64,000 nt of DNA from Xanthostigma xanthostigma. Taxonomy: Eukaryota > Arthropoda > Insecta > Raphidioptera > Raphidiidae. The DNA is taken from contig OY754464.1 of NCBI GenBank assembly GCA_963575645.1, positions 8,804,001 to 8,868,000 of the forward strand, written 5' to 3'. This document shows positions 1 to 9,980 of the stretch, in pieces. The translations under genes were made by a program, and so were the position numbers. A model generated the notes under the pieces. The model was not told the DNA's origin and ran no database searches. It saw only the letters and a program-made list of their open reading frames with translations. Numbering within the stretch: the stretch's first letter is position 1; each line of letters starts with the position of its first letter.

Positions 1-894
1 CTTACGCATATTTTGATATTTTTTCCAATTTAATTAGGAGAGTTTTAATCAATAAAAAAAAATTATTAAACCTTAGCACTATTCGATTATGGACTTTTAT
101 TCTTGAACATTTTAACTATTTCAACTGAATTTTCAACTTTTTAATGATCTAATTTTAATTTTTATTACTTCTAATTTCCTTTTTTAATTATTTACTGCAA
201 AAAATATGTAAAATACAGATATTTACATAAATTTATTTTTTCTAGCCTAACTTTGTACAAAAAATTCAAAAGTTAGTAAAATACTGAAATAATTAATTAA
301 TATTAAAAAAAATATTTATTTATGCCTTTATGACAATAATTTATTGGTTCATCGACTTATAACCTTTTGTAAAAATTTATTATGGGAAAGTTCCCATTTA
401 GAATTCAACTTATTTTTGATTGGGACTGTAACGCATCAACCTCCTTAATATCAAAAACTGACAAATATTTGAAATGGCATCCGTTTTTGAACAAATGCAA
501 TCTTTTATTTTAATACAGAACATACGCAATCTTTAAATGTCAATAACACACTGTGTAACAGAAAAGGATAACGATCCGAGTGCGCCATGTATTAGGCAAA
601 ATCGAATTTACATACAGTGTTTCTTTCTGCTTTTTTATTTATAAAAAAACTATTTTCGCGAATTCTGTTATACGAAATCTATGTAAAATGTTCTCCTCTT
701 TCGTTTAAGACAGGTTTCGAACCGATCTGATTTAAATTGAGTGAATTATAAGCGAAAAACTTTTTTGTTTTCAATTTGCTTTTCTCTGGGACCAAAATTC
801 AAAAATCCGACTCCGTTAGGATCTGTCCCATGCCCTATATTATAAGTGTGCCAAATTTCAACTTTGTATGTCTACGGACAGACATACAATAGGT
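1..894. other. AT-rich sequence, no gene recognised
   Basis: No long open frame and no recognised protein motif on either strand. The part near 780-890 (a sentence-like run ending in GACAGACATACAATAGG) reads like the edge of a degraded dispersed repeat, but no second copy was found in this window. Confidence 0.5.
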
Positions 895-1397
895 AATAGG
901 TCATATGCATGATTTTTTTAATATTTTTAATAGATTATTTAGTCAACCATAATACGGAAAAAAATTGATAATCATTTAAAAATGTAATATTATCATAAGA
1001 AAAAAAATATTAAATTCCACATTCAAAAATAGACAGTTTAAACAATCGGCCATGTTCGCGGGCTTATGTGACGTCATGATATACGATGCATGCCAACCTT
1101 GATGTCAAATTGTCAATGTTTTAAATGAAGTTTATTTGTTGTTTTCTCTAAATACTGACATAATCTTACTGTGAGACGACACAGTCGTCATGAAAACTGT
1201 TGTTGATATATACTCTGACGTCACGATGCGTTTTGAAAATTCGAAAGTAGCGCTTATTTTCTACATTTCTTTTTTATTATTTGTATTTTTTTCAGTGTTT
1301 AGATTAATAAAATAACCATTACGTTATGATCAAGAACTAAAATATATTTCGAAATAAAAATTTTAACCAATTTGGAGTTTTATGCATATGACCTATT
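895..1397. mobile_element. Short TIR element, about 500 bp
   Basis: The two ends carry a 16-base inverted repeat, AATAGGTCATATGCAT at 895-910 and its complement at 1382-1397. The interior holds several TGACGTCA-like motifs but no coding potential. This is the size and form of a non-autonomous DNA transposon. The family is not recognised and no target duplication is clear. Confidence 0.5.
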
Positions 1398-2006
1398 ATA
1401 TATGTAAATTATTCATTACGTTTTTTTCTTACACTTTTTTCTTACGATTTTTTTTCTATCCCTCTCCATTCATATCTATAACGTCCCATAAGGAACTTCG
1501 TTCCAAATAATTGTTCGCTTAAAAAAATGAAAATTTTCATTTAGGATACGACTATTATGCAACCGGTTTACAATAGATTGAGGTAATTAAGAAAGAAAAA
1601 TATGTCATATAATTAATATAAAATCGAGAAATTTGCAAAGGCGAGGATTGAAGCACTACAAGAATTAGCGAACATCGCCGTACTGCCGCTGGGCCAAAGC
1701 GCCTCTTTCAGTGTTTTACAAATACTATCGACCCTAAAATATGGGTTCCCCATCTAGTTAGTAATTACGGAATTTTTCATCGTAGTAAGCGAATTACTTT
1801 AAAATCCAATCGAAAATTATACACAGTCACTTGCAACGGCCTTATTGAGAAATCTCTCGGAGGAAATTGGAAAACTGTGTTTCGTCTGTCAATAAATCCA
1901 AGGCGCGAGCTGCATAGCATCTCTCACACAGTTCTTTTTGTCTTGTCAACGAAGAAGAAATAAATAGCTTTACAATTTTAACACTATATATTTATTACTT
2001 TTTACA
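1398..2006. other. AT-rich spacer
   Basis: No gene, RNA or clear repeat seen. It is an AT-rich stretch between two TIR elements. Confidence 0.4.
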
Positions 2007-2008
2007 TA

Positions 2009-2796
2009 CAGTGTAAACTCTATATATAGCGACACTCAAGGGACTGCGCACTTTGTAGCGTTATTGAGAGTTGTCGTTAAACGGAGAGAAAAAAATATAA
2101 TCCATAAATATTTTCTTACTATATTATGTATTTACTCGTAATATATAAAATTTACAACTGACCAACAAACATTCAGTTAAGCTAAAAATATGAAAGATAA
2201 TCCCAACAATACAGCTGTAAAAGTAACGAGAAATTGTGTACCCGTATGTATTTGTTACTTAAAGAACCATTACCCGTTACTTTCGTATCGTTACGTTACT
2301 CGTTACTTATCATACGACATACAATCGTGTACTAACAACATCAAGCATGTACCATCGCATCGAGGCGCGTCGCATACGTGATACTATATGACTTCGTTCG
2401 TATAACCGCATCAAACGAGTCGAACTGTCATGGATACGACAAATGCGAGTAACGAAATGAATTTGTAAGTAACAATTCGTTACTTCGAGTCAGACGATGT
2501 ACCCGTTACTCGGTAACGAATACATACGGTTTGTTACAGTTCTACCCAACAAACAAAAGAACGAATTTCTTAGAATCTTCAGTACGCATGATGCCGACAA
2601 CAAAGCAACAAAATAACAAACAAGTACTGTTTTTTTATTAATAATAACGTATTGTTGACGTTATGTGGAGTGGGTGTGTCGTTATTTAGAGTGTATCATC
2701 ATATGAGCAATAAGGTAAACCAACTAACGTTAAGTAATTTCAGCGTTTTAAGGAGTTTGTCGTTATATCGAGTGACGTTAAATGGAGTTTACACTG
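2009..2796. mobile_element. Tc1/mariner (pogo-like) non-autonomous element, split by a hAT MITE
   Basis: The ends are a perfect 12-base inverted repeat, CAGTGTAAACTC at 2009-2020 and its complement at 2785-2796, each flanked by TA (2007-2008 and 2797-2798). The next 50 bases on both sides are rich in GTCGTTA and GTTTA motifs and resemble each other more loosely. TA duplications and a CAGT start fit the Tc1/mariner superfamily, pogo branch. Removing the nested element at 2210-2544 and its duplicated 8 bases leaves about 445 bp. No transposase is left. A fragment resembling its right end lies at 53750-53812. Confidence 0.7.
2210..2544 (-). mobile_element. hAT-type MITE with perfect 8-bp target duplication (copy 1)
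   Basis: The ends read TACAGCTGTAA and TTACAGTTCTA, an imperfect inverted repeat. The flanks are the perfect 8-base duplication CCCAACAA at 2202-2209 and 2545-2552. The interior is rich in GTTAC and GTAAC repeats (an iteron-like pattern). A second copy in the opposite orientation lies at 22034-22374. Eight-base duplications and ends of the form YARNG fit the hAT superfamily. It sits inside the pogo-like element 2009-2796, so it inserted later. Confidence 0.85.
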
Positions 2797-2798
2797 TA

Positions 2799-3102
2799 TT
2801 TAAAATTCTACGACAGTATTTCAATATATCAAGTTGTTTCGATGCCGTTTCTGTATGTGTTTGTAATTTATGGGTACATTTATTCGACAAAAAAACGAAC
2901 CGTTAAATCTTAAGACTGCAATTAACAATGTATTAGCGAAATACTATACCTAGTATAATAGAAGACAGCGATTAACACGTTCACTATCGCGACTACTTGT
3001 TAATTCGTAGTTGGCCATCTCAACCTGTCTACTGACTACAAATTATCTTGTACTGGCAACCCGGTCTGACTTCACCCGGATTTGTAGATTTCTTATTAAA
3101 GA
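2799..3102. other. Spacer without recognised features
   Basis: Nothing recognised. It lies between the pogo-like element and the first Penelope-derived repeat. Confidence 0.4.
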
Positions 3103-3115
3103 TAGACACATTAAT

Positions 3116-3430
3116 CAAATCTTTGAATAACGTCTGAATAGAACTCTTCAAATAAATAAAATTATCGACCAATTTTTTCAGACTATATTATATTATATTG
3201 ACAAAAATTATAAAATTATAATTCAATTGATGACGTTTAGGTCCGGATTTGGACCTTCTTCAGAAATGATACAAAATGTAAAAATTAATTAGTATCTACT
3301 TATTTTCTAATAGAATTAAGTTTGAATTTTTAATTATCGAAATATTAATCTATTGAATTACGAGTATAATTTTTTAATTTTTGTCAATATATAGTCTGAA
3401 AAAATTGGTCGATAATTTTATTTATTTGAA
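3116..3430. mobile_element. Penelope-derived inverted repeat, 13-bp target duplication (copy 1)
   Basis: The left end runs TCAAATCTTTGAATAACGTC and the right end is its near complement through the motif GTCTGAAAAAATTGGTCG, so the element folds back on itself. The perfect 13-base duplication TAGACACATTAAT flanks it at 3103-3115 and 3431-3443. Inside, on the minus strand, is a degenerate hammerhead-like core: CTGAAGA is kept but the conserved GAAA has become TAAA. The family is assigned to Penelope-like elements because the larger copy at 51583-52689 carries a GIY-YIG coding remnant between the same ends. Confidence 0.75.
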
Positions 3431-3443
3431 TAGACACATTAAT

Positions 3444-3902
3444 TTAGAAGCGAAAATGGGGCAAACATTTTTTTTCTATTTTTTATATATTTTTCAATAT
3501 TTTCGTGTTTTTTAGTTAATCATATAAAAAATAGAAAAACAAATTTTTAGCCCTATTTTCACCTCTAAATTAAAATTAGAAATATTGGTGGTAGAGTTCC
3601 GGGGGATGGGACTTTTTTGTTGGAAATTTCCCGCTCTTTCAGAATCTTTCTTGTAATTTCAGGTATCTGCAATAGTTTTTGAGATATTCGCAAAAAACCA
3701 AACCCCCTTTTTTTTACTAAAATGTTTACAACTTTTGAAATTTTTCGTCCCCCACTTCAATTCTGTCAAAAACTTTCTAGATGTCGTTCCGAATCGAATG
3801 AAACCATGGTCATAATTTTCGGTGAAGGACTGGAATTCATCAAAAAGGGACATGTGACCTAGACTAAATGGGGATTTACCCCCTACATCCAAACTTACAA
3901 AC
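3444..3902. other. Spacer between two Penelope-derived repeats
   Basis: The sequence contains an imperfect inverted repeat around 3445-3580 (CTATTTTTTATAT and its complement) and a stretch with the motif GATATTCGCAAAAAACC common in insect repeats. A 97-codon frame on the minus strand (3659-3952) has no recognised similarity and overlaps the next element, so I do not call it a gene. Confidence 0.4.
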
Positions 3903-3915
3903 TTTACCTCTTTAT

Positions 3916-4189
3916 TAAAATCTTTGATTAACGTCTGATTAGAATTCTTCAATAAATAAAATTATCTACCTTTTTTTCAGACGAAATATATTAACAAAAA
4001 ATAATAACTAATACATTGACGTTTCGGTCCGGATTTGGATCTTCTTCAGAACTGATTATTAAATTATTATTTTTATATTTTTTAGATCAGTTTTTAAGAA
4101 GCTCCAAATCCGGACCGAAACGTCAATGTATTAATTATTATTTTTTGTTAATATATTTTGTCTGAAAAATTGGTCGATAATTTTATTTA
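3916..4189. mobile_element. Penelope-derived inverted repeat, 13-bp target duplication (copy 2)
   Basis: Near-perfect foldback whose arms each contain the 3' end of the family. The perfect 13-base duplication TTTACCTCTTTAT lies at 3903-3915 and 4190-4202. The left arm, read on the minus strand, keeps an intact hammerhead-like core. The right arm has a damaged one (TTAAGA in place of CTGAAGA). The paired inverted ends match the inverted terminal arrangement known for Penelope-like elements. Confidence 0.8.
4010..4060 (-). ncRNA. Hammerhead-ribozyme-like motif in Penelope-derived repeat
   Basis: Read on the minus strand: CTGAAGA (4043-4049), a stem II of about five pairs closing GATCC against GGACC, then GAAAC (4021-4025) followed by GTC. 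This fits the hammerhead core CUGANGA, stem II, GAAA, with a two-pair palindromic stem III (ACGT) and a GUC cleavage triplet. Stem I pairs weakly (TT against AA, then internal mismatches). Minimal type I hammerheads of this form are known from Penelope-like elements and are thought to act as dimers. Activity here is unproven. Confidence 0.6.
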
Positions 4190-4202
4190 TTTACCTCTTT
4201 AT

Positions 4203-4599
4203 AATATTAATATATAGACAAACAATGATCTAATAAATTATTTGCAGAAAACAATTTGGACGAAGTATTGTACTACACCCGACAGGTGGTCCAGTAGACC
4301 GTCTCGCGTCTGCAATATTCTAGCGGTTCACCTTAATTAATGGCCGCTTATACCATTATACGTAATGTATATAATATGGAACAAGCGTATTTTTCTCGGC
4401 TGCATATTTTACAACTTTATTGTGTAAAAAGTTTAGAAGTTATAAATGCCCGCATTAAAAATAAAGAACCTTTTTGTGACTCGAAAACAACTCAAAATAA
4501 AAGAGGTGTTCACAGACATTTGCTTTTTGTATACAAACTACATTACTATATATTTTGTATATAGTTACAGAATATAGACGATTCTTAATTGCTCTACTT
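4203..4599. other. Spacer without recognised features
   Basis: A 74-codon frame (4340-4564) lacks any motif I recognise. Nothing else stands out. Confidence 0.4.
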
Positions 4600-4797
4600 C
4601 AGGGGTCGGCAACCTGCGGCTCGCTGCTCTTTTGATGTAAAGCTGCGGCTCTCCAGTTCCATACGCAAAAAATAGTTATTTTATTATATAAACCCTTCAA
4701 AATCGTCCAATCGATCCATGATTGAGCACCATGTCTATCGCCCAGCCATTTGCACTCGCGTCTCACCCGCACCGATCCCGTCGTCACGTGTCGTCCT
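4600..4797 (+). mobile_element. hAT element end fragment
   Basis: It begins CAGGGGTCGGCAACCTGCGG, the terminal sequence of a widespread animal hAT family (the GCGGCTC repeat follows twice). The matching right end is missing, and a Helitron-like element starts just downstream. Only a truncated end is supported. Confidence 0.55.
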
Positions 4798-4806
4798 CGG
4801 ATATAA

Positions 4807-5192
4807 TCCCTATATTATTAAACGAGCTAATCTTGTATCTACCTATGTACCTATGTCCCTAAATATTTTCTCGAAAACGGCCCTAACGATTTAGATGAAA
4901 TTTACTGAAAAGGGATTTTGTCGGGCAAAAAATCGTTTTAGCTAGGTCTCATCTCTCGAAAAAATTGTTTTCTTACAAATTTTATCATTATAAAAATCAA
5001 TTTTTTGACGTATGAAAATACTTAAATATTGTAAGTAGGTTTTGGAATTTTATACAAACAATGAAACAATTGTTTTCAAAATATTATGACAGTTAATCTT
5101 TAATTACTATCCAAGTGAGACTTAAAATAAATACGTATTTGAATATCAGTATTTTATTTAACTTTCCGAGCAAAGCTCGGTCACCCAGCTAC
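4807..5192 (+). mobile_element. Non-autonomous Helitron-like element
   Basis: The 3' part carries the hairpin CCGAGCAAAGCTCGG (5166-5180) followed by TCACCCAGCTAC, resembling a Helitron end (hairpin about 10 bases before CTRR, here CTAC). The 5' start near TCCCTATATTATTAAACGAG is inferred. The middle (4870-5150) is repeated in inverted orientation at 41930-42185. Confidence 0.6.
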
Positions 5193-5449
5193 TATATATT
5201 ATGCTTATAGGTATAAGCAAATACTACAATCCGCGAATTTTTGGGATGCTTTTTCGATTCGTGCTATCATTTCTTCACATGTGTTAACCAGGCTTGTGAA
5301 TTAATTAAATTTAAAAAACTTAATTAAACCTTGGACAACTATTTGTCTCTTATTTTTGAGTTTTGATAAAAAAAGTTACCCAAAATATTTGTTCGTCTAT
5401 TTTATTTCTAAAAGCTGTTAAAAAAGAAGAATCAACTTAAAAATCATTC

Positions 5450-5867
5450 TGTAGGTATATATAAAAAACTTGTGTCACGATGTTCGTCCGCGCTAATCTC
5501 CGAAACCGTTGAACCGATTTTAATGAAATTTTGTAAAGTGTGTTGTTTGGTCCAACTGCGAGACTATAGGATAGTTTTTATTATATTTTGTACAAAATAC
5601 GGCGTTTTGTAAATAAAACTATTTTAGTAACACGTAGCGACATCTCATAGACTTTACTCAAAGCTATTAGTTCAGAAGCAAACAAAAAAAACTGTTTTAG
5701 TACCAAGTAGCGACATCTGATATAGTTCGCTCAAAACTATTAGTTCAGAAGCAATTCTGGTAGAATTTGCTCAAAGCTATTAGTTCGGACGCCGGACCGC
5801 AAACTAAATAAGTACATTTTGCAGAATTATTTCAATCGCACTCGGGTGAAACCGGGACGGTCGCTAG
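5450..5867 (+). mobile_element. Non-autonomous Helitron, family 2
   Basis: It starts near TATATATAAAAAACTTGTGT and ends with the hairpin CTCGGGTGAAACCGGG then ACGGTCGCTAG (CTAG at 5864-5867) followed by T, as expected for a Helitron 3' end in an A/T target. Inside, a unit with TAGCGACATCT and CTATTAGTTCAGAAGCA is repeated about three times between 5630 and 5795. Other copies: 16425-16660 (5' half) and 43845-44250 (opposite strand). Confidence 0.75.
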
Positions 5868-7090
5868 TTACGATATAAATTCAACAGTTCTTTTGGAAAT
5901 ATAAAATATATTTAAGGAATATTTGAGCAAACCTGTGTTGCATACAGACGCCATGTTTATACATAATGTAACACAATAACAATGGACTACCCTCTTCTGC
6001 ATTTATACAAATTCTAAACAATCCAACACAGATTATGCATATTTAAATGTGGCTGTCTGTTATTCACCACCGGCACCAGGACTCTACCCGCGCTGTGTAC
6101 ACTTTTCACCCCAATATATTCTGCATTGCGCGAGGGGAAAGTGACACAAACTTTGGGGGAAAATTATATAAAAACAGTTGGGAATGAATAGCTCTATTTT
6201 TATTATAATATCTTGCCAAATCTTTCATCATTTTCATTAGACGAGGATTTAGCATCAGCTTCGAAGGATTAATGGATTGTTGTAAAATACAATTAGAATT
6301 TAGAACAACTAAAAATAACACGTCTTTATATAGACCAGTACTGCAGTTAGCCCAAAATCAAGTGAAAAAAAGACAAAATTAATAACAGAAAACGAATTAT
6401 GAGGAAGGGAAGAAACTGCCGTCAGAAATACAGAAACCAAAAATTAAAATGCGTAGCTGTGGGGGGCGCGTTTTAGTGGTCAAACGCTGTTTTTCGTTAT
6501 TTCCGGCGAAAGTTGACCCCCCAATCGAAAAATGTTGTGTGGCAATGTTGTAGGTATTAAAGGGATCTACAACTTTTATAAATATAATTTTTTCACATAA
6601 CCTTAAAGATTCAGAGAAATATCGAAAAAACGTGTTTTTTGTTTTTAATTTTTTTCTCCTGCAAAAATGATTTTTTATTCATGAAATTTTCAGGAGACTT
6701 ACCTTTCTATGTCCCTAATAAGCTGTAATTTTTTCGAATAAAAAAATTAATTTGCCAATGCAATATTAACAAAAAACCAAAAAATTACCCCTAATTTTAA
6801 CCTAAAAAAGTAATGTAAAAATTTCAGATTTTCAAAAATCGTAGTATGGGGTTTTCTTCGTTAAAATGTCTACTTTCAGATGGTGTATTACATTTGTTAA
6901 TGTAACATTGAATTCCCCTTTTAGGAATGATTTTAATTGTACATTTTCATATATAATTGTTTATTGTTGTTTCAACAGGGCAAGCCCCATACAAAAATAT
7001 AAATTTGAAATATTTGTGTAGCTTAAAAAATATAATAAAAAAATTAAAATATAAGTAATTAAATAAGGAGTATTACAAAAATACTAAAAA
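5868..7090. other. Spacer, probably degraded repeats
   Basis: The stretch has no open frame with recognisable similarity. The part 6400-6860 has the sentence AGTTGACCCCCCAATCGAAA and long A and T runs typical of old insect repeats, but no second copy occurs in this window. Confidence 0.4.
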
Positions 7091-7590
7091 AATAATTGCC
7101 GAACAATATTGTACTTCCCGTTGACTCCAGAATCTTGAAATTTGGCAAGAAGCAATGTCTTATAGCACAAGTAAAGGGGAATTTTCAGTTACGTCACAAA
7201 AAAAATAATGTTTTTAAACCGCAACAACATGCTACGCACATACACAGTAACAGTTCTAATACAAAAACAAGCGTCCGCTACCGGTGCTATATACAGCACA
7301 ATTTGAGAACTCTCGCATACAACACGGTACGACAACTAAGCTATCATATACAGCCACGAGGCACAATACAGTTCAGTAGTCCATCTGAACTCATTGAAAC
7401 TACACGCTTAGTTGGCAAACTGACCGCGACGTTTGTCGATGTATGGGGGCAACAGTTTTCCGACGGCTAAGCGGGAAAAATCTTCGAGACTCGATTCACG
7501 TGATGGCCGAACTATTTACATACACACTAGTTTGTACGGAACCCTCGGTGCGCGAGTCCGACTCGCACTTGGACGCGGTTTCTCATTTTA
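7091..7590 (+). mobile_element. Dispersed repeat Q, 3' part (copy 1)
   Basis: It holds the family's characteristic segments: ATCTTGAAATTTGGCAAGAA, CTCGCATACAACACGGTAC, TTTTCCGACGGCTAAGCG, and the terminal GTGCGCGAGTCCGACTCGCA. The same order occurs at 50010-50322 and, on the other strand, at 9617-9980. A 124-codon frame at 7096-7470 falls wholly inside the repeat and is not supported as a gene. This family is abundant in moths and butterflies from memory. Its class is not decided here. Confidence 0.7.
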
Positions 7591-7684
7591 AGCTTATTCA
7601 AAAAAGTAAACACTATATAGACACTTCCTAAAGCCCTATGGACACTGCAACTTTAAGTTACTAGCAGCGCCACTTAAGTGACTA

Positions 7685-7865
7685 TTCTAGCAACTAGTAA
7701 ATCTTCTCAGTTATAGATGTCCGCGTCAACAAAAGCCACACACAGCAAGCGTTACGCGCTGTCATCTATAACGGAATTCTAGTAACTAAATTTCGCCCTG
7801 TTATCTAGATGTCGCCTTCAACTAAAGCCACACAAACGTAACGTCCTCCCATAAAAGTGTCGCGC
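7685..7865. repeat. Two diverged tandem units of about 95 bp
   Basis: Two neighbouring blocks share CTAGNAACTA, TATAGATGTC or TCTAGATGTC, CAACNAAAGCCACACA and a CGTTACG or CGTAACG run. The spacing suggests an old tandem duplication. Confidence 0.45.
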
Positions 7866-8059
7866 TAATTGCGCGGTTTTATCATACATTTAATAACCTC
7901 TATATTGCTAGTGGCTGTAAGTGGAAGCGGGGTCCATGAAGTGAGTCAGCAAATGACTGTTTCTATTTCTTTCTTTTTACTTGACCCGTTGTGCGCAAGT
8001 GTCGCGTCTGTAGTGGGGCAATTAGCAAGTGGAATAGAGCAAGCCACCTCCCTTTCACA

Positions 8060-8304
8060 GCAAACTGACGCGCATCAATTCACGGACATGCGCATGAGAC
8101 TCAGAGAAGTGAAACAGACGTACCCTAGCACTGGCTATGCCAAGTTGGGTAGGTTAATTCCAAAGAAACTTTATTTTATTTTGTACCTTGAATGTAAAAC
8201 TATTATTGGAATAAATTATTTCTATTTCCAATGTCTGCACCGTAGTGTTTAAGTCTTTCTCCCGATTTTCGCTAGCAATATAGAGGGTATTAAATATACT
8301 ATTG
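8060..8304 (-). repeat. Stray inverted unit of the 145-bp satellite, split by an insertion
   Basis: Segments 8060-8122 (GCAAACTGACGCGCATC onward) and 8236-8304 (CGTAGTGTTTAAGTCTTTCT onward) are the reverse complement of one unit of the tandem array at 28667-29400. About 110 bases at 8123-8235 interrupt the unit. A 127-codon frame across this region (7869-8252) is a by-product. Confidence 0.7.
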
Positions 8305-8350
8305 TTTTACTCCTAACCAAATGCGCCATTAGATGTTTGACATAAAAAAA

Positions 8351-8720
8351 AGACGGGTTGCACTCCGGGAGTGCCGGCAGAAGTGAAAACTTGAATATTA
8401 ACGTTTATGTTAAACGACCAAAGCGCAGAAAAGTTTGAACTAATAACTTCCAAGAAATTCCGTCTGATGTCGCCAAAACACAACTTATAGTGTAGTTAAA
8501 AACCATTCGATTGCATAGACAAGTCCCAAAAAAAATATATAGGTACCTTGCACATTAATACAATGGATTTCATTTAGGGCATGTCACAAAAGTTTTCGTC
8601 TTACGAATTTTGTCTTACGCATTTTCGATCAGGTCACGTGTCCTGACGCGAGTTTAACATTTTTTACCCATTACAAAAAAAGTGTACAACGCCGCTAAAG
8701 AAGTTTTCACTTCAAAAAAA
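8351..8720. mobile_element. MITE with GAAGTGAAAACTT ends
   Basis: The left end reads TGCACTCCGGGAGTGCCGGC then AGAAGTGAAAACTTG. The right end has AAGTTTTCACTTC. The short shared inverted motif and the left-end sequence resemble a non-autonomous repeat I associate with moth genomes. The exact ends are not fixed. Confidence 0.5.
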
Positions 8721-9616
8721 TGGAGTCACCTCTACCCCACAGTTATGACACAACGGCATTATTATAATATAGCCGAGGTGTAGCGTTGTCTTTGGCCGTC
8801 GTCGCCTGCCGGACAAAGTCCTCTGCAATACCCGGTGACAGCAGCGACGTGTTGCGGTAAATCTCTCTACTACAGCGGTCACTATACCGCAATACGAATC
8901 AGCGCGGTTTGTGTGGTTTACCACCACTAACTGGTAGCCAGTTCATGTTCCACACTTTTTTTACATACTTTCTCTAAGCCCAACATTAAAATATGGTAAA
9001 CATATTCCAACGGAGTTTCGACCAAAACACGCAGTGCAAAAATCATGTTTATCTTAAAAGGTTGCGAGTGACCTCGAAAACTTAGACCTAAACAATTTGT
9101 AAATAATTTCTTTACTGAAAAAATCATTACAAAGGTGGTAATTATATACAATACATGTAGGTACAACATAAATCACGAAAATTGTACAATAGTTATTAAT
9201 ATTTTAAAGCTAGTATTAGACAATAATTTATGTGTCTTAAAATAGAAATAATAATCAATTGACAATAATTTATTTAAAAAAAATATTTTCTCTGTTTTAC
9301 ACCCGTATAAATGATTATCAAATATTTAATAACAAATTATTATCGACTAAAAGCAGATTAATTCTGAAAACCATGATTTTATCAGAACAACGACGATATT
9401 TCCAATTAATCTGCCTCCTCCCTAGGGGACTGTGTCAAAGTTTAGTAAAATACCACCGCGCGAGTGCAATTTGAAGATTTTCTCATAACTGTTATTAAAA
9501 AAAACAATTGGCGAATTTGCAGATTGCCGCTGTTTTTTAGTCGGCTTACGTTGCAAAATTGATTGATTCAAATTAAAAATATTCTGTGCGCCAATTTCGC
9601 ACACCAATAGAGATAC
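8721..9616. other. Spacer without recognised features
   Basis: Short overlapping frames on both strands (71, 80, 71 and 77 codons) lack motifs. No repeat partner in this window was found. Confidence 0.4.
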
Positions 9617-9980
9617 AAAAAAAAACCCGGCCAAGTGCGAGTCGGACTCACGCACCGAGGGTTCCGTACAAACTTACGTATATATAAATTGTTCGTCCAT
9701 CACAGGAATCGAGTCTCGAAGCTTTTTTCCCGCTTAGCCGTTGGAAAAATGTTGTCCCCATACATCGGCAAACGTCGCGGTCAGTTTGCCAACTAAGCGT
9801 GTAGTTGCCATGAGTTCAGATGAACTACTAAACTGTACTGTATATCTAAATGTCGTGCCGTGTTGTATGCGAGAGTTCTCATATTGTGCTGTACAAAACG
9901 CACCGGTAGCGGACGTATGTTTTGTGTACGTGTGTGGCACGTTGTGGCCGTTTAAAAACATTTTTTTGTGTGATGTAACT

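Noticed and set aside
7096-7470. 124-codon frame as a gene
   Set aside because: It lies wholly in repeat Q, and the same stretch is broken in the other copies.
7869-8252. 127-codon frame, the longest in the window
   Set aside because: It begins at a non-ATG codon and runs across an inverted satellite unit and its interrupting insertion. No motif.
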